From Palsa-295 sp963781105 (GTDB lineage Bacteria; Acidobacteriota; Terriglobia; Acidiferrales; UBA7541), in NCBI GenBank assembly GCA_963781105.1, contig CAWAED010000016.1, forward strand, positions 1-64,000: DNA of 64,000 bases, written 5' to 3'. A model generated the notes under the pieces. It was not told where the DNA came from and ran no database searches. It worked only from the letters and a program-made list of their open reading frames with translations. The stretch's first letter is position 1; each line of letters opens with the position of its first letter. Shown here piece by piece: positions 1 through 8,899 of the stretch. A program made the translations under genes and the position numbers.

Positions 1-53
1 GGAGTTGACTCAAGTTTACGGGAGCGGGTTGTCCCGTTTCCTCAATTTCACGA

Positions 54-2408
54 TTACCCGGCCATGGCTCTCTTCGCACGCAGTTCTTGGACGGCTGCCT
101 GTGCCTCCGCGGTGAGGTTGGATTTGCCGACCTGGATGGTCACTTTGTTAATCTTACCGGTGAACTTGTTGTCGCCCACCTTGTAGTCGTCGCTGACAGC
201 CGTATAGAGGTTCTCGCCCACGTCCGTCGTTTCCGCGCCGAATGCGTTCGGGTGAGTGTTCGCGATTCGCCCTTCGGCGACCTTTTCACCGTTGACGAAG
301 ATCGAACCGTTACCGCCTGCACCCGGCTTGCCTCCATCGTAAGCAAACTCGAAGCGCAGAGTCACGCGCCCGGCCGGCAGGCGAGCGGGGCCAGCGATCT
401 TGTAGGTCTCGCGACCTAGAAAGTTGTACGCGAACTTTGGTTTACCGTCCTTGGCATAGAGGCTCCAACCGCCCATTTCCCCGCCTTGAGCGATGACGAC
501 CCCCTCGGCGCCAGCATCCGGGACCTGTAAGTCGGCCGTAACCACGAAGGAGTGGTTTTTCACATTGATAAATCCATTCTCGGGTATTCCCTTCATTCCT
601 TCGTAGACGGTCATCTCGGTGCGGCCTTCGAGCAGGTCCGGACGGCCCGCCAGGGCGGCGTTGAAGCGCTCCCACGAGCGGTCGTCGAGCGGGAGCACGT
701 GGTACTTGACGGCCTCCTGCAGGAAGACTCCCTTTAGCTTCTCTAGCTTCTCGGGATACTTCTGGGCGAGGTCATGCGCGCAACTGAAATCTTTCTCGAC
801 GTCGTAAAGCTCCCACTTGTCGTTCGCGTACGTAGCGCGCGGTTTGGCCTCCCACGGCGCGCGATGCACCGTGGTGGCGAACCAGCCATCCTGGTAGATG
901 CCGCGGTTGCCGGCCATCTCGAAATATTGCGTGGTATGGCGCGACTTCGCCTCGGCGTTATTAAAGCTGTCAAGCATGCTCACGCCCTCGAGCGGTCTCT
1001 GCGGGACGCCATACACGATGCCGGGTTCGGGCACTCCCACCGCTTCCAATACGGTCGGGGCAATATCAATCATGTGGTACCACTGCGTACGGAGGCCGCC
1101 CTTCTCCTCGATGCCCCTCGGCCAATGAACCACGATGGGCTGGCAGATGCCGCCATAGGACGCCACCTGATGGCCCCAACCAAAGGGCGTCGCGCCGGCG
1201 AAGGCCCAGCCATTGGGATACAAAATATGCGACTTGGGACCACCGATCTCGTCGAAGTTCTTCAGCGCAACATCCAGCGGCTCGGGCAGCCCGTTAAACA
1301 CGGACAGCTCATTAAAGGCACCGATAGGACCGCCCTGGAAAACCGAGCCGTTGTCGCCCGTGATGTAGAAGATCAACGTGTTGTCCATTTCGCCGAGGTC
1401 CTCAATCGCTTCCACGAAGCGCCCGACTTCGTAGTCAGTCACTTCAGCAAAGGCGGCATAGATTTCCATGTATCTGGCAAAGACCTTTTTCTCGTCGGCA
1501 GTCAACTGATCCCATTCCTGGATCCCCGCCGGCTTGGGCGCGAGGTCGGTTCCCGCAGGCACGACGCCCATTTTGATCTGGCGGGCCAGCGTTTCCTTTC
1601 GCACCTGATCCCAGCCTTGATCGAACTTGCCCTTGTACCTGTCGCGCCACTTGTCTGGCACTTGGAACGGGCCGTGAGTGCCGATGGCGGAGTAGTAGAC
1701 GAAAAATGGCTTGTTGGGGGCCAACGAACGCTGCGAACGCACCCACTCGATGGCTTTGTCAGTTATATCGGTGCTGGCGTAGTAATCGGCGTCGGGATGC
1801 ATGTCCACTCTGTTCATGTTGTCGTAAATGACCGGATGAAAGAGGTCGGCCTCGCCGGCCATGAAGCCGTAGAACCGTTCAAAGCCGCTATGCAACGGCC
1901 AGCGGTCGAACGGTCCAACAACGCTAGCTTCCCAGGGCCCCAACTCGTGACATTTGCCGAACATGGCGGTGTTATAACCGTTGAGGCGCAAGATTTCGGG
2001 CAGCGTCGTGACGCTGCTGGGACGCATCGCGCTGTAGCCTGGGAAGGCGGTGGCAATTTCCGAGATCACGCCGAAGTTTGCGCTATGGCTATTGCGGCCG
2101 GTTAGGCAGGCCACGCGGCTGGGCGAACACAACGGCGGGACTTTGAAATTGTTGTAGCTCAGCCCGGTTTTGGCCAAGCGGTCCAGCGTCGGCATCTGGA
2201 TCGGCCCGCCGAAGGTTGATGGGTCGCCGAAGCCGAAGTTGTCGAGGAGAATGACCACGACGTTGGGCGCGCCTTTCGGGGCTTTCACCCGGAACCGCGG
2301 TGGGGCTTGGGCATTGTGCACGTCAAGTTCCGTGATCGCCGGATACTGCGGCTCGGGGACGGGCAGCACCGTACGGTCCAGGTTTTGCGCAGCGAAAGAC
2401 TCTGTCAT
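54..2408 (-). CDS. Arylsulfatase (type I, formylglycine-dependent), 784 aa
   Basis: Hydrolyses sulfate esters. The sulfatase signature C-S-P-S-R (Cys about residue 94, the formylglycine precursor) lies in PPLCSPSRVACLTGRN, and the metal-binding Asp is in the LLDNFGFGD motif near residue 56. The protein is longer than classical arylsulfatases of about 540 aa; the last 150 residues or so form a beta-rich extension. No signal peptide is visible, so a cytoplasmic enzyme is likely. I chose the ATG at 2408 rather than the in-frame start at 2465 because AGGAG lies 7 nt upstream of it. The gene diverges from a YceI protein across about 200 nt. The substrate is not readable from sequence. Activity requires a formylglycine-generating enzyme encoded elsewhere. 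Confidence 0.93.
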   Translation of the reverse strand: MTESFAAQNLDRTVLPVPEPQYPAITELDVHNAQAPPRFRVKAPKGAPNVVVILLDNFGFGDPSTFGGPIQMPTLDRLAKTGLSYNNFKVPPLCSPSRVACLTGRNSHSANFGVISEIATAFPGYSAMRPSSVTTLPEILRLNGYNTAMFGKCHELGPWEASVVGPFDRWPLHSGFERFYGFMAGEADLFHPVIYDNMNRVDMHPDADYYASTDITDKAIEWVRSQRSLAPNKPFFVYYSAIGTHGPFQVPDKWRDRYKGKFDQGWDQVRKETLARQIKMGVVPAGTDLAPKPAGIQEWDQLTADEKKVFARYMEIYAAFAEVTDYEVGRFVEAIEDLGEMDNTLIFYITGDNGSVFQGGPIGAFNELSVFNGLPEPLDVALKNFDEIGGPKSHILYPNGWAFAGATPFGWGHQVASYGGICQPIVVHWPRGIEEKGGLRTQWYHMIDIAPTVLEAVGVPEPGIVYGVPQRPLEGVSMLDSFNNAEAKSRHTTQYFEMAGNRGIYQDGWFATTVHRAPWEAKPRATYANDKWELYDVEKDFSCAHDLAQKYPEKLEKLKGVFLQEAVKYHVLPLDDRSWERFNAALAGRPDLLEGRTEMTVYEGMKGIPENGFINVKNHSFVVTADLQVPDAGAEGVVIAQGGEMGGWSLYAKDGKPKFAYNFLGRETYKIAGPARLPAGRVTLRFEFAYDGGKPGAGGNGSIFVNGEKVAEGRIANTHPNAFGAETTDVGENLYTAVSDDYKVGDNKFTGKINKVTIQVGKSNLTAEAQAAVQELRAKRAMAG

Positions 2409-2609
2409 GGTCTTGCTCCTATGGATGAATTCTACGAACGGAGACGCAGTACTGGCTATTGTCAAAACTAACGGGTGTATGAAGCCGAACGGTCGTATTG
2501 CTCGGTACGTGCAATTGGATTTTCAGGGTCTCGGATAGTGCGCTTGGGGCTGCCGGTATCCAGCACGCTGTATTTGACAAGGAAGCGGCAACGCCGCAGA
2601 CTACCCGCC

Positions 2610-3203
2610 ATGCGACTAACTATCGCTTGCCTCGTACTCTCCGCGCTGTTTCCGTCACTAACCAAGGCACCGGCTCCTACAGGCGTCCCCGTTTTCGAGA
2701 TTACGCCGGTAGAAAGCTCGATGAAATTCGACGTGGAAGCCTCGGTTGCAATAAAGGGTACTTTCGACAAGTGGAACGCCACCCTGACTTTTACGTCTAC
2801 CGATGTCTCGACCGGAGTTTTGGACATCGAGATTCAGGCCGCGAGCGTGGATACCGGAAGCGGCATGAAGAATGGCAAGCTGAAGGGCAAGGATTTCTTC
2901 GATGTCGGGAACAATCCGCTGATCACATTTAAGTCGACCAAGGTTGTGCAGACCGGACCCGACACGTTTGAAGTGGATGGCAACTTTACGATCCGCGGGG
3001 TGACCAGACCCGAGAAGCTGACGCTGAAGGTTTCCGGCGTGGGGACAGGCTCAGGCACGATCACTGGGACAATGGCATTCGACCGCAAGGACTACGGGAT
3101 GAACAGCGGCATCCCTTTCATCAAGATCGCCAACCGCGTCGAGGTGAATGTCGCCCTCAAAGGGAAGCGCGTCAGTGGCCCCCCATTAGCGCTCAAGAAA
3201 TAG
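2610..3203 (+). CDS. YceI-family periplasmic lipid/isoprenoid-binding protein
   Basis: A YceI-like lipocalin-type beta-barrel of 197 aa. Residues 1-20 form a signal peptide (MRLTIACLVLSALFPSLTKA), giving a mature periplasmic protein. The family hallmarks are present: an opening stretch FEITPVESSMKFDVEA, a central VDTGSGMKNGKLKGKDFFD and the closing FDRKDYGMNSG. YceI proteins bind long-chain isoprenoids or fatty acyl amides; the ligand here is unknown. The start at 2610 is chosen because it begins the signal peptide; the open frame extends upstream to 2475 but that part has no coding character. It diverges from the sulfatase. Confidence 0.88.
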   Translation: MRLTIACLVLSALFPSLTKAPAPTGVPVFEITPVESSMKFDVEASVAIKGTFDKWNATLTFTSTDVSTGVLDIEIQAASVDTGSGMKNGKLKGKDFFDVGNNPLITFKSTKVVQTGPDTFEVDGNFTIRGVTRPEKLTLKVSGVGTGSGTITGTMAFDRKDYGMNSGIPFIKIANRVEVNVALKGKRVSGPPLALKK

Positions 3204-3745
3204 CGAGCCCGCGCCAAGAACCTTCTCGCCACACTGCACAAAGCCACTCCGGTAAACAAGAGCAACAATTGACCCGCCGTTCTCCTCGACTCAGAATTCA
3301 GATTGACGGCCCTACGGATCGGCCAAATTTTGCCCCGTGAAGATGCGATGAAAACCACTGGTAGAGAAAACCAAAAGCGCTACGTAATTGTTCGTAGCGT
3401 CCCGAGCTCTCGGAACGGAAGCCACAGAGGTCCTGCTCAACGGGATGGGCTGGAAGCCAAGAAAACTTATCAGGAGCTAGCGCTTTTGCAGCGGAATTAA
3501 CCAGTTTATACTGCGTCGATATTTGCCGAGGACCTTGTCAAGGACCCGGATGGCGAATCAGAAAACGCACCTAGTCCGCAATATAGGAGAAGGACGTAAA
3601 GAACGGCCAGGCACGCTCCGAACGCTATCTTCGCTGCCTTCTTCAGTGTTCCTCCTGAGTGCAAACGCTACGGGTTGAAGGCTGGAAATGTACAGGACCC
3701 ATATTGACTCCCGCTAACGCCCCGGCGTAGCATGCTCCCTGAACG
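3204..3745. other. Intergenic stretch without a supported gene
   Basis: About 540 nt lie between the YceI gene and the sensor gene. Short open frames here have no recognisable product. The only structure I see is a perfect 7-bp inverted repeat with an 8-nt loop at 3378-3399 (CGCTACG / CGTAGCG), with no T-tract after it. Confidence 0.5.
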
Positions 3746-5812
3746 GTGACGATATTAAGGCGTAACTCCCTGATACGGTCACTCCGCCGCGGGCGGGTTG
3801 ACCGCAGCAGCGCCATGACAATACATCCTTTAGTTCGCAGCCAGAGCGGCCACCGCCGATGGGTGCCAAGTGCATCGCTGGTCATCGCCGCAGCCATCGT
3901 TGCTCTTTGTGTTGCCGCAGTCGTGCCGCGGACCTACAGCGGCCGCTCGACTTCCGTGCTGCTCACGCTCGTTCTCGTCGCTCTGCTGGCAGGAATCGCC
4001 GTCCACATCCGCTTTCTGCTGCTGGCCCGCCGCGCGCACGGCGAAACGGCCCGCGTTCTGAACGCGACCGAACGCGAGTTCGAGTCCATCTTCGACAGCA
4101 CCCTCGACGCCATTGTGATTCTTGACGACCGAGGGATTTGCCGGGAAGCCAACCCCGCTGCTCTCGCTCTTTTCGGCGCCGAGCGCCAAGAATTCGTGGG
4201 TCAGGCGATCGCGAGGTTTTATTTGGCTGCCGGCGGCTCGACGAACACGGGCGACCCGTTCCTCGGACCGAACTCGGGCCACGGCGAAATCGAGCTTATC
4301 CGGCGCAACGGAGAAACTCTTTTCGCCGAATACACGGTTAAAACCAATTACCTGCCGGAACGTCACGTGGCCGTGCTGCGCGACATCTCCTTCCGGCGCG
4401 AGGCCGAGAGGGCGCTGCGGGAGAGCGACGAACGCTACCGCCAAATGGCGGACAACATCCAGGAAGTCTATTGGATGCTCGAAGCGGGGTCGAAGCACAT
4501 CATCTCCATCAATCCAGCGTACGAGACGATCACGGGCCGGTCCCTTGCAACGCTTCGCGACAACCCCACTTCCTATCAGGAACTGTTTCATCCCGAAGAC
4601 CGCGTTCGCGTCCTGACGCGCCTGGAAGAAGCCGGCGAAACCGGCCAGATCGACGAAGAGTTCCGCATCATTCGGCCGGATCGCGCCGTTCGCTGGGTTT
4701 CGGTTCACGGCTTCCCGGTTCGGGACGCGGCCGGGATCATACGGCGTTTGGTGGGGACGGCACAGGACATTACCGCCCGCAAATCCGCCGAAGAGCAAAT
4801 GGCGAGAAATTTAGCCCTCGCGGAATCGGCATCGGCCGAAGCCGATGCCTTCCGCAAGACCACGCTCGCCCTCACGCAAAACCTCAGCATGGACTATGTC
4901 CTCGACACCTTGCTTCAATCCCTTCTGAAACTGGTCCCCTGCGACTCGGCGCGCGTTCTGCTGGTCGAAACCGAGACCTATCTGTTCCTCGCACGGGAGA
5001 GGCACCACCCGGACTCAACCCGGCGCGTTTCGAAATGTCCAGCAACGTTCGACGCCAGCCATAGCCCATTTCTAATGCAGGTTCTCGCGACCAAAGCCCC
5101 TCTGCTCATTCCAGACACCTCGACGGAGCTCGAGTGGCAGAGTTTCAAGGGATATTCGCAGATGCGGTCGTGGTTGTGCGTGCCACTGGTCGCGTCGCAG
5201 CGCGTGCTGGGCCTGCTGTCACTCAGCGACGCCCGCCCGCAAGCCTTCTCGCCAGACCATCTGCGCTTGGCGAAGTCGCTTGCCATTCCCGCCGCTGTCG
5301 CCATCCAGAATGCGCGCCTTTATGAACGCGCCGAGATCTATGGCGCGGAGCTCGAGCAACGGCTCGAGGATCTCGAGCAAACCCAGAACGCCCTGCGCGA
5401 AGCGGAACACGGCAGGGCACTCTCCGAGGAGAAGTTCGCGAAGGTGTTCCGGTCGAGCCCCATCGCTTTTTCCATTACCACCGTCGAAGAGGGACGCTTC
5501 CTCGATGTGAACGAAGCGTTCGAGCGCAGGTACGCATACGCGCGCGAGGAACTCCTCGGCCGCACCGTATTTGATATCGGAATCTGGGATGACCCGGGCG
5601 AACGGATGCGCATGTTAGAGGAGATTCGCGAGCACGGCCGGGTGAGCAACCGGGTTACCCGTTTCCGCAAGCACTCGGGCGAAGCCATCGATACTTTCTA
5701 TTCGGCAGAGATCGTGGCCATCGAAGGCTGCGATTGCGTTTTAGCTGTTTCCGAAGATCTCCCGGAGCGCGTGGAATTCGGGGCCCCGCTCGCCCGGAAA
5801 GCGGCCTTCTGA
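3746..5812 (+). CDS. Membrane-anchored PAS-PAS-GAF-PAS sensor protein without kinase domain
   Basis: A 688-aa signal-input protein. Two hydrophobic segments (about residues 43-60 and 70-92) are followed by a PAS domain (about 105-210, ending DISFRREAERAL), a second PAS/PAC (about 222-345, ending VGTAQDITARKSAEEQ), a GAF domain (about 365-525), a short coiled coil (about 530-560) and a third PAS (about 565-665). The chain then stops without a histidine kinase, GGDEF, EAL or phosphatase module, and no such module follows in another frame. It may be a partner-dependent sensor or a 3'-truncated kinase. The start is uncertain: GTG at 3746 or ATG at 3815; neither has a strong ribosome binding site. 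Confidence 0.8.
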   Translation: MTILRRNSLIRSLRRGRVDRSSAMTIHPLVRSQSGHRRWVPSASLVIAAAIVALCVAAVVPRTYSGRSTSVLLTLVLVALLAGIAVHIRFLLLARRAHGETARVLNATEREFESIFDSTLDAIVILDDRGICREANPAALALFGAERQEFVGQAIARFYLAAGGSTNTGDPFLGPNSGHGEIELIRRNGETLFAEYTVKTNYLPERHVAVLRDISFRREAERALRESDERYRQMADNIQEVYWMLEAGSKHIISINPAYETITGRSLATLRDNPTSYQELFHPEDRVRVLTRLEEAGETGQIDEEFRIIRPDRAVRWVSVHGFPVRDAAGIIRRLVGTAQDITARKSAEEQMARNLALAESASAEADAFRKTTLALTQNLSMDYVLDTLLQSLLKLVPCDSARVLLVETETYLFLARERHHPDSTRRVSKCPATFDASHSPFLMQVLATKAPLLIPDTSTELEWQSFKGYSQMRSWLCVPLVASQRVLGLLSLSDARPQAFSPDHLRLAKSLAIPAAVAIQNARLYERAEIYGAELEQRLEDLEQTQNALREAEHGRALSEEKFAKVFRSSPIAFSITTVEEGRFLDVNEAFERRYAYAREELLGRTVFDIGIWDDPGERMRMLEEIREHGRVSNRVTRFRKHSGEAIDTFYSAEIVAIEGCDCVLAVSEDLPERVEFGAPLARKAAF

Positions 5813-5937
5813 GTCGTGCGTCATGGTATGGTCGGCTGGATTCTCTGACGGAAACAATACGCGGTCGTCGCACCATGCGGGTCCGAACGGCGGTGTGCCC
5901 CTCAGGGTTGGAATTTCCGTTCCCGAACGTACGTCCA

Positions 5938-6132
5938 ATGGCGGAAAATCGAATATCTGAGGCCGCCATGAGCGAAACAGCAAGCGAACTGTGTGCAAAA
6001 TGCGGAACCGAGATTGTTCCCGCCCGCCGAGTGGATTTCACTTTGAAGGATGGAACCAGGGTCTGCGAGCCCTGCTTTGTAAAGGCAAACGCCCGGGTGG
6101 TACGGGAAAGCGACGACTTTTATCGTCACTGA
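5938..6132 (+). CDS. Small CxxC-CxxC zinc-ribbon protein
   Basis: A 64-aa protein with two CxxC knuckles: CAKC near the middle and CEPC some 26 residues later, typical of a small treble-clef or rubredoxin-like zinc ribbon. Function unknown. Two in-frame starts are possible, ATG at 5938 and at 5968; the shorter form starts MSETASELCAKC and keeps both knuckles. It lies 125 nt after the sensor gene on the same strand and may be cotranscribed. Called real because of the zinc motif and the compact end, but it could be a remnant. Confidence 0.5.
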   Translation: MAENRISEAAMSETASELCAKCGTEIVPARRVDFTLKDGTRVCEPCFVKANARVVRESDDFYRH

Positions 6133-6317
6133 ACTCGGGCCGCGTTCCGCCGGCGGCCGCGCATGTTTCGAATGGCCACGCAACGCTGGCGCAGACTTAA
6201 CTCGCCGCCCCACCGCAAATAATTGAACGACACAGATGGAGAACCGGCCAACAATGCCCGGTTCCAGTCACGTTTAAGAACGATCTTGTCGAGAGCGGCG
6301 GCCACCGAGCGGACCGA

Positions 6318-6518
6318 CTAATTGGCTGGCTCCCAGCCATCGGTCGGGTTGTACGCTACTATGTCCGGGACAATCTTCTCCGTATCGGGACCCAGGTCTT
6401 GCTGCTAGACGACGCCGTCCCGGTTGATGATGAACGTCATGATGCCGGAGTCGCCGTATTTCACCGGCGGACCTAATCCTTCGGCGGCCAGGACCTCGGC
6501 GACTGCGACGGTTTGCAT
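6318..6518 (-). pseudogene. DUF2950 C-terminal remnant with in-frame stop
   Basis: Read on the minus strand, the stretch encodes KYGDSGIMTFIINRDGVV, an in-frame TAG at 6405-6407, then QQDLGPDTEKIVPDI and an end at a second TAG at 6318. This is the characteristic C-terminus of DUF2950 proteins, where the position of the stop is normally Tyr (GVVYQKDLGPDT), so TAC or TAT has become TAG. Upstream of 6518 I cannot recover the rest of the domain in any frame, so the gene is both truncated and interrupted. DUF2950 genes are frequent in Acidobacteriota and often come in pairs; no second copy is in the window. Confidence 0.75.
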
Positions 6519-6667
6519 GCGATTACGACGCTCCGGTCTGACCACGGTTACGTTAAACGACGATATCGATTCAGCGCTGTACCAGCGAGCCAGTCCATTG
6601 TCAGCAATCGAACCGCTGTGTCCGTACCGCTATTGAATGTCTTGAAAAACCTCTCGCGTTCCATGTC

Positions 6668-8230
6668 CTAGGGGCCTTTCGGAACAGCCGGCAGCGGCTC
6701 GCCGGCCAGCCGTTTCTCGACCAGCCCCGCGACGAAATCAGCGAACGGCGCGATGTCTTCGCCGACGCTGGCCTTTTCGAGGGCATGCATGTAGGCGGTG
6801 CGGTTTTCAACGGGAATGACCGTCCAGGGATAGCCGCCGGACGCCATCATGACGTTCATGAGGAAGCGGCCGACGCGGCCGTTGCCATCCACATAAGGAT
6901 GGATGTAGACGAATATGAAATGTCCAAGCACGGCGCGGACGGACGGTTCCGGCTCCGCGCGCAGCAAGTCGAACAATGCCGGCATGGTGTCCAGCACGGC
7001 CTCGCGGTTGAGCGGCAAGTGCATGGATTTGCGGATGTAGACGGGGCCGTTGCGATAGCCTGCGAGATCGCCCGGCTTGAGAATACCGGCCGTCACGCTC
7101 GGCGCGAACAGCTCGCGGTACCAGTTCCGGTGATCGGCGGCAGCGACGTCGCCGGCGTTCGCGCCTTCGACGACGCGGCGCACGCTGCCTTGCACCGACT
7201 GGTAGGCCAGCCAGTAGCCACGCGCCGCCATGGCGTTGCGCTCTTCGCGGTCGCCCTCGTTCGCCTCCGGGTTCCACGTCCCGGTCCGTACGCGCTCGAT
7301 GAGGTCGCGCGTCACGCGGTAGCCTTCGATCGACAGCGAATGGTAGGCGTCGGTGACATAGGCATCGTCGACGCGCTTCATGTAGGCGTCGATGTTCTTC
7401 GGCAGGCCGGGCGCTTTCGGAAACCGCTCGATGACCGGCGCACGCATTTTTTCCCACAGGAGCCGGATGCGGTTGAGGTAGGGTGACGCCTCGCGGGCGG
7501 CGAAGACGAGCGCGGGCTTGTCGGCGAAGGGATCGTTCTCGCGGGCGTCGTAGCCGGCGGCTGCCATTGTTTTCAGAATTTCGTCGGCGATCTGCGCGCG
7601 GCCGATATTGCGCAACGCGCCCGCCAGCCGGCCGGCAATCACCGTATGGCCACCGTTGAGCAGGCGTTCCAGCAGCGGCGAAGCATCGCGGATCAGCGGC
7701 AGCACCGCGCGCACATCCGTCGCATGGTCCGTGAAAAATCCCGGTGAACATTCGATCAGCGCGCATTCGGGCGAGAAAAGACGCAGGCCGTCTTTTTCGG
7801 CGCGGTCGGCGGCGGCCGGCAGCGCGGCGCGCAGGTCGAACAGCGACGTGCCGTGCGGGAATTTTGTAATTTTATTGCGCGCGCCGGCCGATCGCACCAT
7901 CAGCTGGCGGGGCACGGTCCAGTTGCCCGCGTGGAGCGACAGGGATTGTTCAGGCGCAAGACACCAGTCCGCGCCGAACCGCTCATCGAGATAGGCGGCG
8001 CAGAAGCGCCAGAAGGAAGCGTACCAGGCGGTGCTCTCCCCTTTGACCTCGTCGGGACGGCTCGGGATGTACCAGCCCTTGATGACTTCCTGCAGGAAGC
8101 CGGCGGCCATGAGGCGCTCCCGGTGCGTGCGCGTCAGGTCGCGCGCGCGGATCGCGGCCGCGCCGCCGGCGGCCTGGAGCTTTTCCAGCAGTTCGAGTGA
8201 TTCGGCGAGTTTTTTCGGCGGCGTGGCCAT
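6668..8230 (-). CDS. Fic-family protein with AbiEi-like N-terminal domain
   Basis: A 520-aa protein. The C-terminal Fic domain (about residues 290-510) carries the catalytic motif HPYVDGNGRVGR, indicating AMP- or other NMP-transferase activity on target hydroxyls. The upstream motif SLSIEG fits the inhibitory-helix consensus (S/T)xxxE(G/N), so this is an intramolecularly restrained class II Fic enzyme. The N-terminal 230 residues resemble the winged-helix plus domain arrangement of AbiEi-type antitoxins (RARDLTRTHRERLMAAGFLQEVIKGWYI-like start), suggesting DNA binding and autoregulation. No separate antitoxin gene is adjacent. Four 24-nt repeats lie directly upstream. Start ATG at 8230; an in-frame stop lies just upstream. 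Confidence 0.88.
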   Translation of the reverse strand: MATPPKKLAESLELLEKLQAAGGAAAIRARDLTRTHRERLMAAGFLQEVIKGWYIPSRPDEVKGESTAWYASFWRFCAAYLDERFGADWCLAPEQSLSLHAGNWTVPRQLMVRSAGARNKITKFPHGTSLFDLRAALPAAADRAEKDGLRLFSPECALIECSPGFFTDHATDVRAVLPLIRDASPLLERLLNGGHTVIAGRLAGALRNIGRAQIADEILKTMAAAGYDARENDPFADKPALVFAAREASPYLNRIRLLWEKMRAPVIERFPKAPGLPKNIDAYMKRVDDAYVTDAYHSLSIEGYRVTRDLIERVRTGTWNPEANEGDREERNAMAARGYWLAYQSVQGSVRRVVEGANAGDVAAADHRNWYRELFAPSVTAGILKPGDLAGYRNGPVYIRKSMHLPLNREAVLDTMPALFDLLRAEPEPSVRAVLGHFIFVYIHPYVDGNGRVGRFLMNVMMASGGYPWTVIPVENRTAYMHALEKASVGEDIAPFADFVAGLVEKRLAGEPLPAVPKGP

Positions 8231-8245
8231 CAGCGGCGTCCCCCG

Positions 8246-8326
8246 CTAGCTTATTGCGCTGTACGGTAATTAGCTTTTTATGTTGTACCATTATTAGCTT
8301 ATTGTGTCGAGCCAATACTAGCTTTT
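8246..8326. repeat. Four 24-nt direct repeats upstream of the fic gene
   Basis: Units start at 8246, 8270, 8294 and 8318, exactly 24 nt apart. Each opens with YTAGCTT followed by an A/T-rich run; units 1-2 share TTGTAC or CTGTAC near position 15, and unit 4 is only half conserved. The array ends 15 nt before the fic start on the opposite strand, the right place for an operator array bound by the DNA-binding N-terminus of the Fic protein. Binding is inference; the periodicity is seen directly. Confidence 0.6.
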
Positions 8327-8858
8327 CACGGGTTTGCCGGCGCTGCGCATGCGCCGAGGCAGGGGCTCCTCTGCGAGAACAAGGCCCTTAGCATCTGTGG
8401 CAGATGTACCTTATATAAGGTCCAGCAACCTGTCAGGACTGGCCCGTGCAGTGAGATGATGTCCATCAGAATTCACCGCGTCGAGGAGGATGCCGGTGTC
8501 CAGACCCAGTTCATTCAGCCGTCTAGCCTTGCCGATCTTCCGATGGGCCGCCCATCGGGGTATTTGGTGAGATATGGGCTTGCGAGATCATGGGCGGCTT
8601 CCTCCAGAGCTTCCGTTCAGCGAAGTGGCCGGAGAAACGAACACGACAACATCCTAACTTGGGCGTGCCAGCCCCGCTCGTAGCAAGTAACGATAGGATA
8701 CCTAGAGCCCGGCTCGCCCGTAAGCATAATTCCCAACCCGTGGTTTGAACCTCCAGCAGCTCTTGGGTTCGAGTCGAGCGACCCCACTCGAAATCTTACA
8801 CTTCTGTTTCGCGCAACTTCCGAAGGCTCGGTTCCGACGGCTAGGTATACAATATTCT
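8327..8858. other. Gene-free stretch with two palindromes
   Basis: No supported gene in about 530 nt. It holds a 6-bp stem with a 3-nt loop at 8392-8406 (CATCTG/CAGATG), followed at once by a perfect 14-bp palindrome at 8408-8421 (ACCTTATATAAGGT). Together they look like a regulator binding region, possibly for the divergently arranged neighbours, but no target gene start is close. Confidence 0.4.
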
Positions 8859-8880
8859 GACTTTACAGTAGACTTTACAG
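8859..8880 (+). promoter_or_regulatory. Candidate NiaR operator: tandem GACTTTACAG
   Basis: The 10-mer GACTTTACAG occurs twice in a row (8859-8868 and 8871-8880), 12 nt apart in phase, 20 nt before the start of the NiaR-type regulator gene. Position directly ahead of an autoregulated NAD operon supports an operator. The assignment is inference. Confidence 0.5.
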
Positions 8881-8899
8881 CTGACGAGGCATAGCGAAG

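Noticed and set aside
774..2105. Long open frame antisense to the arylsulfatase
   Set aside because: It is the mirror of a well-supported conserved gene, with His/Val/Gly-biased composition and no recognisable domain.
3303..3500. 65-codon open frame between the YceI and sensor genes
   Set aside because: No domain, no clear ribosome binding site and no coupling to neighbours.
8231..8315. Short minus-strand frame reading an 8-residue repeat (NKLI-type) through the 24-nt array
   Set aside because: The peptide repeat is an automatic result of the 24-nt period; the frame then runs out of phase through the fic gene.
8246..8326. The 24-nt repeats as a CRISPR array
   Set aside because: Units are contiguous without spacers and only partly conserved; no cas genes nearby.
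8455..8560. Minus-strand peptide resembling the start of a VapC toxin (LDTGILLDAV)
   Set aside because: Only about ten residues are suggestive; no catalytic acidic residues follow, and there is no start or ribosome binding site.
8750..8790. tRNA T-arm-like strings (GGTTCGAGTC, GGTTCAAACC) as a possible left attachment site
   Set aside because: Similarity to the tRNA-Leu 3' end is limited to about ten bases, the stems do not pair and the position is outside the mobile element.
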